DNA from: CAYSYH01 sp964435455
GTDB lineage: Bacteria; Patescibacteriota; WWE3; 2-01-FULL-39-13; JAACPI01
Length of the DNA stretch: 16,278 nt
Assembly: GCA_964435455.1 (NCBI GenBank)
Contig: CAYSYH010000012.1
Location: 1-16,278 of the forward strand
Reading direction: 5' to 3'
Part shown: piece after piece, positions 8,712 through 14,877 of the stretch
Position numbering within the stretch: the stretch's first letter is position 1
Layout: every line of letters begins with the position of its first letter
Program-made: the position numbers and the translations under genes
Notes under the pieces: generated by a model
The model's input: only the letters and a program-made list of their open reading frames with translations
Told to the model about the DNA's origin: nothing
The model's database searches: none

Positions 8712-9488
8712 TTATTTATATAAACCTTTTTTATTATTCCACCAAACTTTTAATACTTCTAAAAAATTGTTTACAGAATCTCTTAAATTATTAACTTTTG
8801 TATCTTCGCCATAATGCCATTCTACACTTACAGGTTTTATTTTTAAGCCCATTTTTCGTGCTAAAAAAAGCATCTCTACATCAAATGCAGTTACTTTAGG
8901 TACTTTTAATTCCTTAGAATTTGCATGTATACGCATTTTATCAATTATTTGTAAGGCTTTTGAGCGTTTAAAAAGTTTAAAGCCACATTGAGTGTCATCT
9001 AAACCAGGTATAAGCATAAATTGTACAATATAATTAAATACCCTACCCATAAAATGCCTAATCCAAGGTTCGTTTTTACGTAAGGCACCTACCCCTTCCC
9101 TACTAGCTATAACCACATCATAGCCTTCATCTAAAGCATAATGCAAAAGTTTTTTTAATTCTTTTATAGGGGTAGCCAAATCTGCATCACTAAATAAAAC
9201 ATATGTCCCTTTTGCTTTTCTAAAGCCCTCTAAAACTGCATTTGCCTTTCCTTTATGTGGTAAATCATAAACAAAGATATGTTTATTAGTATTAGAAAAA
9301 TTATGAGCTATAGATGAAGTTGAATCTGTACTTCCATCATTCATAACTAATATTTCGTAAGAATAATCTTGCTGGCTTAAAAATTCCTCTATAGTTTTTA
9401 AAGTATTTAAAATATTTTTTTCTTCATTATATGCGGGGATAACTATAGAAATAAAGGGTAAGGAATCTACCTTTTTTTGTGTTTCCAT
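8712..9488 (-). CDS. ALG5-like polyprenyl-phosphate glucosyltransferase (GT2)
   Basis: This 258-residue GT2 enzyme resembles the dolichyl-phosphate beta-glucosyltransferase (ALG5) type. Motifs in order are ISIVIPAYNEE (13-23), VMNDGSTDST (48-57), HKGKANAVLEGF (78-89), the metal-binding DAD in FSDADLATP (99-107), and DDTQCGFKLF (164-173). It would transfer a hexose from a nucleotide sugar to polyprenyl phosphate at the cytoplasmic membrane face. Unlike eukaryotic ALG5 it has no N-terminal membrane anchor, so it must bind the membrane peripherally or through a partner. Its start overlaps the 3' end of the DPM1-GtrA fusion by 22 bases, implying coupled expression. Bacterial homologues vary in sugar specificity, so glucose is only the family default. 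Confidence 0.87.
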   Translation of the reverse strand: METQKKVDSLPFISIVIPAYNEEKNILNTLKTIEEFLSQQDYSYEILVMNDGSTDSTSSIAHNFSNTNKHIFVYDLPHKGKANAVLEGFRKAKGTYVLFSDADLATPIKELKKLLHYALDEGYDVVIASREGVGALRKNEPWIRHFMGRVFNYIVQFMLIPGLDDTQCGFKLFKRSKALQIIDKMRIHANSKELKVPKVTAFDVEMLFLARKMGLKIKPVSVEWHYGEDTKVNNLRDSVNNFLEVLKVWWNNKKGLYK

Positions 9489-10609
9489 ATAAATTTTTTG
9501 TAAAGGTAAAAATTAGATATCAACCCTAAAAGTACCCCTACTACATAAAAAGTATACACTATTATCCGCTCTTGACCAAAAAAATAATTACCAATTAATT
9601 GAGTTAAAAATTGTATTATTACAGAACCTAAGCTAACAAAATTAAAATTAAAAAATTTGTAAACAAGGTTTTTCTTTCCTGTGATTTTTTGTTTTTTAAA
9701 GGAAAAGTTATTATTTAATATAAAATTACTAAGTATAGCTATTTCTGCACTTATTGCTTGGGACAAAGCGCTAAATACGTTTAATAATTCGTAAAATATA
9801 TAAAAGAATACCGTTTGAACTAAAAATCCAACTGCTCCTACTAAAGCTACCTTAAAAAAAGAAGATTTTAAAAAAGTTGCTAAACGGGTATAGACTACAA
9901 AATACAATGCCCTAAAAAAATACTCCGCTCCTAATTTGCTTTTTCCCCTAACCCTATCTTTAAATGTATAAGGTACTTCTTCAATATTATAACCTAAACT
10001 CAATGCGCTAATTTTTGAGGAAATCATAAAATTGTAGCCTCTTTCTAAACTAAGTTTATTGGCTATTTTTGTATATACATCCTTAGATATAACAGAATAA
10101 CCGCTTGTCCAGTCACTAACTTTACTAGGGAAAAACAATAATTTAACAAAAAGGTTTCCTCCTTTTGAAAGAATCTTGCGATAAAAAGCCCATTCATTTG
10201 GAATACCGCCACCATTTGCGTACCTACTGCCAATAACATATTTTTCACCCTTTTCAAGCTTACTAATAAAAACTGGTATTTTACTAGCATCGTGGGACAA
10301 ATCAGCATCAAACTGCATTATGTAATCTGCATTCATCACATTAAAGGCATAATCCATGGCATATTTATATGCAGAACCTAATCCATTTTTTTTATGTTCT
10401 AAAAGCAAATGCAATTTGGGAAATTTAGGTATAAGCTCCCTAACTTTATCTGCTGTTCCATCGGGAGAATTAGAATCAACTACTAAAACATGAAAGTCCC
10501 AGTTTGGATTTGATGGAAAAGAGTTAAAAAGAACATTTATTGTTTTTTCAATGTTATCTACTTCATTATAAGTTGGCGTAATAACAACCAATTTTCTCTT
10601 TTGTTTCAT
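9467..10609 (-). CDS. DPM1-like polyprenol-phosphate mannosyltransferase fused to a GtrA-like membrane domain
   Basis: The 380-residue protein has two domains. Residues 6-235 form a GT2 domain of the DPM1 class: VITPTYNEVDNI (9-20), VVDSNSPDGTADKV (43-56), the metal-binding QFDADLSHD (99-107), GSRYANGGG (127-135), SGYSVISK (169-176) and the basic RGKSKL loop (221-226). Residues 250-378 form a GtrA-like domain (PF04138) of about four helices, with a Phe/Asn-rich middle and a basic KKFIWKHKKR tail. The enzyme would make polyprenyl-phosphate-mannose or a similar sugar and keep the product at the membrane. DPM1-GtrA fusions are known in bacteria and archaea. The usual DDNSPDGT reads DSNSPDGT here. 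It is the first gene after a 71-base gap holding a promoter-like sequence, so it probably heads the glycan operon. Confidence 0.9.
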   Translation of the reverse strand: MKQKRKLVVITPTYNEVDNIEKTINVLFNSFPSNPNWDFHVLVVDSNSPDGTADKVRELIPKFPKLHLLLEHKKNGLGSAYKYAMDYAFNVMNADYIMQFDADLSHDASKIPVFISKLEKGEKYVIGSRYANGGGIPNEWAFYRKILSKGGNLFVKLLFFPSKVSDWTSGYSVISKDVYTKIANKLSLERGYNFMISSKISALSLGYNIEEVPYTFKDRVRGKSKLGAEYFFRALYFVVYTRLATFLKSSFFKVALVGAVGFLVQTVFFYIFYELLNVFSALSQAISAEIAILSNFILNNNFSFKKQKITGKKNLVYKFFNFNFVSLGSVIIQFLTQLIGNYFFGQERIIVYTFYVVGVLLGLISNFYLYKKFIWKHKKR

Positions 10610-10618
10610 GATAGCAAT

Positions 10619-10647
10619 ATTTTAATATAAAAAAGGTTATATAACAA
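10619..10647 (-). promoter_or_regulatory. Candidate sigma70-type promoter of the glycan operon
   Basis: On the minus strand TTGTTA (10647-10642, four of six matches to the -35 consensus) is followed by a 17-base spacer and TAAAAT (10624-10619, five of six matches to the -10 consensus). Nine bases separate the -10 from the ATG at 10609. The transcript would start only two or three bases before the start codon, so it would be essentially leaderless. This is the only gap over 30 bases among the minus-strand genes from 14322 to 1. AT-rich DNA makes chance matches likely, so spacing and position are the main support. Confidence 0.5.
10636..10645. repeat. Perfect 10-base palindrome GTTATATAAC over the -35 region
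   Basis: The sequence equals its own reverse complement. It overlaps the -35 hexamer of the proposed glycan-operon promoter and part of its spacer. It has no loop, so it is a poor terminator even though the minus strand continues into six T after two C. A dimeric regulator could bind it. A palindrome this short arises easily by chance in AT-rich DNA. Confidence 0.3.
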
Positions 10648-10680
10648 ATAATGAAGAATTTGCCATAAAAAATAATGTGG

Positions 10681-10998
10681 TTATACTTTTTTTAAGTTAA
10701 AAAAAGGTAAGTAATTTTTAATAAAAGAGTCATCAATTACAAAGTCATTAAAAATAGCTTTTATTTTATTTAAATATATTTTAGTAAAGTAATTCTTTAA
10801 ATCATTAGTTAAATTATTTAAAAAATATTGTGTGCTTTTTTGAAAATTATTAACAAAAATATTAATTATAGTGTTGTTTTCTTGCTTTATAGAATCTTTA
10901 TTATTTAAAGATAAATTAATATCTTGTTGAGCAAAAACTGCATTAAAAATAAACCAATAAAATATTAATAAAAATAGTAAATAACTTTTTTTAAACAT
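10681..10998 (-). CDS. Small secreted protein of unknown function
   Basis: I do not recognise this 105-residue protein. It starts with a clear Sec signal peptide: Lys-3/Lys-4, a hydrophobic core at about 5-19, and a likely cleavage site after NAVFA (A23). The predicted mature part of about 82 residues is hydrophilic and rich in Asn, Lys and Phe. It looks mostly helical, with repeated aromatic positions (FVNNF, QYFLNN, LKNYFTKIY) that could form an amphipathic helix. There is no cysteine, lipobox or second membrane span. The ATG lies three bases after the stop of the upstream membrane-protein gene. It is the last gene of a four-gene block whose products are all exported or membrane-bound, so an envelope role is inferred. 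Confidence 0.7.
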   Translation of the reverse strand: MFKKSYLLFLLIFYWFIFNAVFAQQDINLSLNNKDSIKQENNTIINIFVNNFQKSTQYFLNNLTNDLKNYFTKIYLNKIKAIFNDFVIDDSFIKNYLPFFNLKKV

Positions 10999-11001
10999 AA
11001 A

Positions 11002-11256
11002 TTAAGCTAAATGCACAAACAAAAACAATAAATAAACAAAAAGTGAAATCAAAAAATATTCTAATATAATGTTAAATGTTAAATCAGCATGGCGATAATG
11101 ATAAAAAATATTTAATGTAAAAGCTACAAAAAGTGTAAATAACACTATAAAATTACGAATTAAAAATTGAGGAAAAATAACATAAAAAACAAATCCTATT
11201 AGTAATAAAAAAACTAAACCTATATGGTGTAATAAATATTTTTTTAAATTAATCAT
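11002..11256 (-). CDS. Small polytopic membrane protein of unknown function
   Basis: This 84-residue protein has about three hydrophobic segments (residues 11-28, 33-51 and 62-81) and almost no soluble domain. Notable polar residues are His-10/His-11 before the first helix and HYRHADLT (52-59) in the loop before the last helix. Conserved His and Arg in a membrane loop could matter for function, but no family is recognised. Its ATG overlaps the TGA stop of the CAP-domain gene in an ATGA arrangement, so translation is almost certainly coupled to that gene. The next gene starts three bases after its stop. Tight linkage to the CAP protein suggests a shared membrane location or partnership. Confidence 0.7.
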   Translation of the reverse strand: MINLKKYLLHHIGLVFLLLIGFVFYVIFPQFLIRNFIVLFTLFVAFTLNIFYHYRHADLTFNIILEYFLISLFVYLLFLFVHLA

Positions 11257-12176
11257 AATATACTTGGGTTTAATAAATAAAATAAAAACAATAAAGTACC
11301 TATAAATAAAACTAAATGAGATAAGGTATTACCTGTTAATCTAAAGTGCCTTCTTTTATAAGCAACAAGGCCATCTATAATCAGCGAAAACATAAAAAAA
11401 CCTAACAAAAAGTATGCAAAATTAATCGCATAGGTATAATTTAAAGTAAATATAAACTTATCATTTTTTGCTCCCAATAAAACAGGGTTTTGACTTAAAG
11501 GTTTGTTAACATTTAAATTAGGTTGTGACACAATTTTAGAACCACTCTCAAAAGAAGAAGTATTATTAATATTAGATGGAAGTTTATTATTTACATTAGA
11601 AGTTTTTTTAGAAATCACTTTTGCACCAACCGGTTTACCAAACATTTGTACAACTAAAGTTGTTTCTTCACCATCTAATATACCATTTACTACTGCAAAG
11701 CCTATTTCAGTATAATTAGGGTTTAGTAAATTTTCTCTATGGGTAGGAGAATTTAACCAAGCTTTTACTACAGAACTACTTTTATCAAAATCTTTAGCTA
11801 GGTTTTCACCAGCGTATGTATAAGTATAGCCTTCCCCTTTTATAAAGTCCCAAGGGGTAGTTCCATCAGGAGCAATATGGGCCCAATAATTATCTTCAAA
11901 CATATCTTTGGCCTTTTTTTCTGCAGCTTTAGCTAATATAGGGCTATAAGTTAAAGGGCTTAAACCGTTTTTAATACGAGCCTTATTTGTATTGTTAAAT
12001 AATTCAGTAACATTTATATCTGTAGCAAAACCAAGAATTTTTAAGCCACTTGAATTTATAGAAAAGGTGCGTAATAAAAGTATGGTAAGTAAAAAAGCAT
12101 TAATTAGCAACAAAGAAGTTAAAGAAAGAACAGGCGATCTTTTTTTAGGATGTGGTAAAAATAATCTATGAGGCAT
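11253..12176 (-). CDS. CAP (SCP/PR1) domain protein, membrane-anchored at both ends
   Basis: The 307 residues run: a basic cytoplasmic tail (1-16), one membrane helix (17-36), a CAP domain (about 55-182), a Ser/Asn-rich linker (about 187-240), and two more helices (249-271 and 285-303). The CAP domain is of the bacterial YkwD type, with H100 in WAHIAPDG, E124 in AGENLA and H146 in SPTHRENLL, the residues that form the CAP cavity. Many bacterial CAP proteins are secreted with no settled activity. Here the hydrophobic ends would hold the domain as an external loop, which is less common. A basic stretch, YKRRHFRLTG, sits between the last two helices. The start overlaps the lamin-tail gene by 11 bases. 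Its TGA stop is the only TGA stop among the genes checked here. Confidence 0.88.
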   Translation of the reverse strand: MPHRLFLPHPKKRSPVLSLTSLLLINAFLLTILLLRTFSINSSGLKILGFATDINVTELFNNTNKARIKNGLSPLTYSPILAKAAEKKAKDMFEDNYWAHIAPDGTTPWDFIKGEGYTYTYAGENLAKDFDKSSSVVKAWLNSPTHRENLLNPNYTEIGFAVVNGILDGEETTLVVQMFGKPVGAKVISKKTSNVNNKLPSNINNTSSFESGSKIVSQPNLNVNKPLSQNPVLLGAKNDKFIFTLNYTYAINFAYFLLGFFMFSLIIDGLVAYKRRHFRLTGNTLSHLVLFIGTLLFLFYLLNPSIL

Positions 12177-14322
12177 TGTTTTTATTATAACTTACATAAG
12201 TTAAAAATAAGTATAAAAATGATCCTAAGAAAAAGAAAAACAAAACGCGAGAAATATAAGATTTAAAACTAGAAGAACCTTTTACATCACCAGTTTTTAA
12301 AAAAATAGTATCATTTTTGTAAACTGATACAGGTGGTTTTTTTAAGTAAGAAGATGAAAGACCCAAAACTTTACGGGAATTATTTAAGTTAAGATAACCA
12401 GGTATAGCAACTTCAAATTTTACGGGATCCGAAGATTTACCTGTTTTAGACTTTTTTACTAATAAATACGTATATGTTTTACCAGGAGTTAAGCTAGTAT
12501 CTATAAAAAAGTTTAACGATGAAGGAACAGCTGTATAAAAATAATCTTTATTTATATCAATTTTTTTATCTTGCGATTTATATATTTCGTAAAAATAAGT
12601 TTCTTCTTTTTTATAATCAATCCATTTTATGACTAATTTATTATTTTTTGTTAACCTATAGTCTATACTTTTTATAGGTGAAGGTTTTTCTAGACCTATT
12701 TTTAAATTATACTCAACTACTTCAGATTTATTGCCGGCTTTATCAATTGCCCTAAAAAATATAGATTTTTCGGGTTTGGATAAACTAAAAGGTTCTTTAA
12801 ATGTTTTCCAATCGTCTTTATCGTAACTATATTCGTATTTATCTACATCATCGCTATAGCTACTTAATTTTATCTCGGGTTCTGTTATATAAAAACCATT
12901 TAAACCGTCAGGATATTCAGGAAAAAGTTGAACTATAACATTTGGCTTTACGGTATCTACCTTTATTTGTTTTTGGGCTATTCCAGAATCATTACCTAAA
13001 GAATCTATGGTTTTATAATAAAAAGTGTTTTTACCTTCGGGAACTTTTAGTTTTTTTGTATATAAATTCCAATTTTCATCTTTTTCCCATTTATAATAAA
13101 TTTTTAAAGAACCTTCGTTTTGATTAACAGGTGTAAGTGTTAATTCTACAGGTACTTTATAAAAGTTATTTTTCCCGGTAGGTGCACTAGGGTTTAAGCT
13201 TAATAAAACCTTAGGTGCAGAAGTATTATACTCTAAATCAGATAACTCTTGAGTTGAACTTAAGTTATTAGAATCATAGGCTACTATTTTTATAGAGTAC
13301 GTTCCTTGCTCTACAGGGTTAAAGTTAAATGTAAAAAACTTTCTTTTAGGGTAAGGGGCTGTATATAATAATTCGTCAAATTTATTATATTTAGATTCAG
13401 ATTGTTTTTTATATAAAAATTCTATTTTAGAGATACCTGTGTCGGAGCTAGCTACACCTTCTATAGGTAAAGCAGAACTAAATAAAGTACTATTTAAAAC
13501 GTTTAAGTGCAATAAGGGTGTAGAGCTTGTAACTAAAAAAGATAAATCTTTTGTAGAAGATATATTATTATCTTCTACATATATCCTTAAAATATTAGCC
13601 CCAGCAAAAATTAAATCTTTGTTTAAAGGTGTTGTAATTGTATAGGAGGGTTTTAAAGTGTTATCTTCATAAACCACAGTACCATTTATTAAAATTTTAA
13701 TATTATCTAAAGAAACACTTTTAATATCAAAAGATACCTGTATCTCATCTTGAGCATTATATTGGCTTTTATCTAAAGATGCGTTTAGAATAATAGGGTT
13801 AATAGTATTTGTTTTTCCTTTTGTGTTATTTGAGGAGTCATTATAATTTCTTAACTCTATATTTAAAGAACCATCATAAGTTCTGGCAATCGACTCGTTT
13901 TGGTTAGTTTTAGGAATAAATAAAGAGCTTTTTAAAAAAGCATTTATATCAAAAGGATCCCCTTGTTTATAAGAACAATCTAATAAATACAAGGCCAAAT
14001 CTCCACTTAAATAAAGTAAAGGAACCTCTGCAACAAAGTAATCTTTAGAATTAATTACATCAGAATCTCCAAATTTATAAACAGTATCATTATTTTGCAA
14101 AGCACAGTATTGATTATAATCATTTAAATCTTTTACTACAGAATTAACTAATATATGATTTTTTAGAGAATATTGGTTAGTAGAGTCATTAAAAAGTTCT
14201 ACCCACCTAGTACCGCTACTTGGCTGGGGCATCACTTCATTTATAAAAACACTAGCCCACGCAAAAGGTACAAACACAAAATAAAAAGTTGTTATAAAAA
14301 ATATTTTATAATATTTGGACAT
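12166..14322 (-). CDS. Lamin-tail, Ig-like and FN3 domain surface protein with C-terminal membrane anchor
   Basis: This is a 718-residue exported protein. A Sec signal peptide (1-23, cleaved after FAWA) is followed by a lamin-tail domain from about residue 25 (VFINEVMPQP, then RWVELFN) to about 165. Two Ig-like domains follow (about 180-365). Next comes a tandem pair of related beta domains (about 370-460 and 460-547) with the pattern YxYDxDxW and RAIDKAGNKS, like the OmpL47-type Ig repeats. An FN3-like domain (about 550-640) and a terminal helix (688-709) with a short basic tail complete the protein. Lamin-tail domains in bacterial exoproteins are thought to aid surface attachment; no enzyme motif is seen. 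The reading frame extends 13 codons upstream to a TTG at 14361. I prefer the ATG at 14322 because a signal peptide begins there and the promoter lies inside the longer form. Confidence 0.85.
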   Translation of the reverse strand: MSKYYKIFFITTFYFVFVPFAWASVFINEVMPQPSSGTRWVELFNDSTNQYSLKNHILVNSVVKDLNDYNQYCALQNNDTVYKFGDSDVINSKDYFVAEVPLLYLSGDLALYLLDCSYKQGDPFDINAFLKSSLFIPKTNQNESIARTYDGSLNIELRNYNDSSNNTKGKTNTINPIILNASLDKSQYNAQDEIQVSFDIKSVSLDNIKILINGTVVYEDNTLKPSYTITTPLNKDLIFAGANILRIYVEDNNISSTKDLSFLVTSSTPLLHLNVLNSTLFSSALPIEGVASSDTGISKIEFLYKKQSESKYNKFDELLYTAPYPKRKFFTFNFNPVEQGTYSIKIVAYDSNNLSSTQELSDLEYNTSAPKVLLSLNPSAPTGKNNFYKVPVELTLTPVNQNEGSLKIYYKWEKDENWNLYTKKLKVPEGKNTFYYKTIDSLGNDSGIAQKQIKVDTVKPNVIVQLFPEYPDGLNGFYITEPEIKLSSYSDDVDKYEYSYDKDDWKTFKEPFSLSKPEKSIFFRAIDKAGNKSEVVEYNLKIGLEKPSPIKSIDYRLTKNNKLVIKWIDYKKEETYFYEIYKSQDKKIDINKDYFYTAVPSSLNFFIDTSLTPGKTYTYLLVKKSKTGKSSDPVKFEVAIPGYLNLNNSRKVLGLSSSYLKKPPVSVYKNDTIFLKTGDVKGSSSFKSYISRVLFFFFLGSFLYLFLTYVSYNKNNAS

Positions 14323-14329
14323 TGTTTTA

Positions 14330-14358
14330 ATTATATATCTTAGCCTAAAAAGGGTAAA
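14330..14358 (-). promoter_or_regulatory. Candidate sigma70-type promoter of the surface-protein block
   Basis: On the minus strand TTTACC (14358-14353) and a perfect TATAAT (14335-14330) are separated by exactly 17 bases. Seven bases follow before the ATG at 14322, so the transcript would begin at or one base before the start codon. This makes the upstream TTG start at 14361 unlikely, since it would lie before the promoter. The element sits in the 67-base gap shared with the divergent deaminase gene. Confidence 0.65.
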
Positions 14359-14372
14359 CAAAACAAAATAGG

Positions 14373-14378
14373 TATGAT
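14373..14378 (+). promoter_or_regulatory. Weak candidate -10 element of the deaminase gene
   Basis: TATGAT (five of six matches to the consensus) lies 11 bases before the ATG at 14390. A second option, TATTTT at 14378-14383, lies six bases before it. Neither has a credible -35 hexamer at 16-18 bases upstream. Some promoter must lie in or just beyond this short divergent gap, but its exact site is uncertain. Confidence 0.3.
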
Positions 14379-14389
14379 ATTTTAATTAT

Positions 14390-14869
14390 ATGTATAAAAG
14401 ACCAAGTTGGGATGATTATTTTTTAGAAGTAGCAAACGCTGCAGCAAAAAGGGCTACTTGTAATAGGGGTAGATCAGGGTGCGTTATTGTAAAAGATAAA
14501 CAAATTTTAGCAACGGGTTATGTAGGATCGGTAAAAGGTTTTGAGCATTGTGACGACGTAGGGCATTTGTTTAAAAAAGTCATTCATCAAAATGGCAAAA
14601 TAACCCAACATTGTGTACGTACTATACATGCAGAACAAAATGCTATTTGCCAAGCTGCAAAAAATGGAACGCCAATAAAAGGTGCTACATTATATTGTAA
14701 AATGACTCCTTGCAGAACATGTGCTATGTTAATTATTAATTGTGGAATAAAAAAAGTTGTTTGCCAAAAAAAGTATCATGCGGGGGAAGAGTCTGAAGAA
14801 ATGTTTAAAAAAGCAGGGGTAAAACTAGTGTTTAAGAGTAAAAAAATAGAAAAATACAAAAACCAGTAA
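14390..14869 (+). CDS. dCMP deaminase (ComEB-type cytidine/deoxycytidylate deaminase)
   Basis: This 159-residue zinc-dependent deaminase carries the two catalytic motifs: HAE at 80-82 (H80 binds zinc, E82 moves the proton) and PCRTC at 107-111 (C108 and C111 bind zinc). The N-terminal SWDDYFLEVANAAAKRATC and GSVKGFEHC-type insert match the deoxycytidylate deaminase family rather than plain cytidine deaminases. It would convert dCMP to dUMP in the cytoplasm for thymidylate synthesis. Extra Cys and His (C24, H53, C54, H74, C75) may form the second structural zinc site known in some members. It is the only plus-strand gene in the window, divergent from the surface-protein block and convergent with murC. 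It stands alone, with no other nucleotide gene nearby. Confidence 0.93.
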   Translation: MYKRPSWDDYFLEVANAAAKRATCNRGRSGCVIVKDKQILATGYVGSVKGFEHCDDVGHLFKKVIHQNGKITQHCVRTIHAEQNAICQAAKNGTPIKGATLYCKMTPCRTCAMLIINCGIKKVVCQKKYHAGEESEEMFKKAGVKLVFKSKKIEKYKNQ

Positions 14870-14877
14870 TAATTACT
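14865..14877. terminator. Short inverted repeat between convergent genes, possible weak terminator
   Basis: AGTAAT-A-ATTACT forms a perfect inverted repeat that includes the TAA stop of the deaminase gene and ends one base before the last codon of murC. A-rich sequence lies to its left and T-rich sequence to its right, as expected of a two-way terminator. However, the stem is all but G-C free and the loop would be too tight to use all six pairs. The eight-base gap leaves no room for a larger hairpin. Confidence 0.25.

Noticed and set aside
10063..10311. 82-codon same-strand frame inside the DPM1-GtrA gene
   Set aside because: It is in another frame of a gene with intact catalytic motifs and has no start context or family similarity.
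11253..11256. The TGA stop of the CAP gene as proof that UGA is not recoded
   Set aside because: Read-through would add only three residues before a TAA, so this one stop is not decisive. The better argument is that all genes here are full length with no internal TGA.
11503..13645. Three plus-strand open frames (11503-11715, 12942-13127, 13439-13645)
   Set aside because: All are antisense to the CAP and lamin-tail genes, short and featureless.
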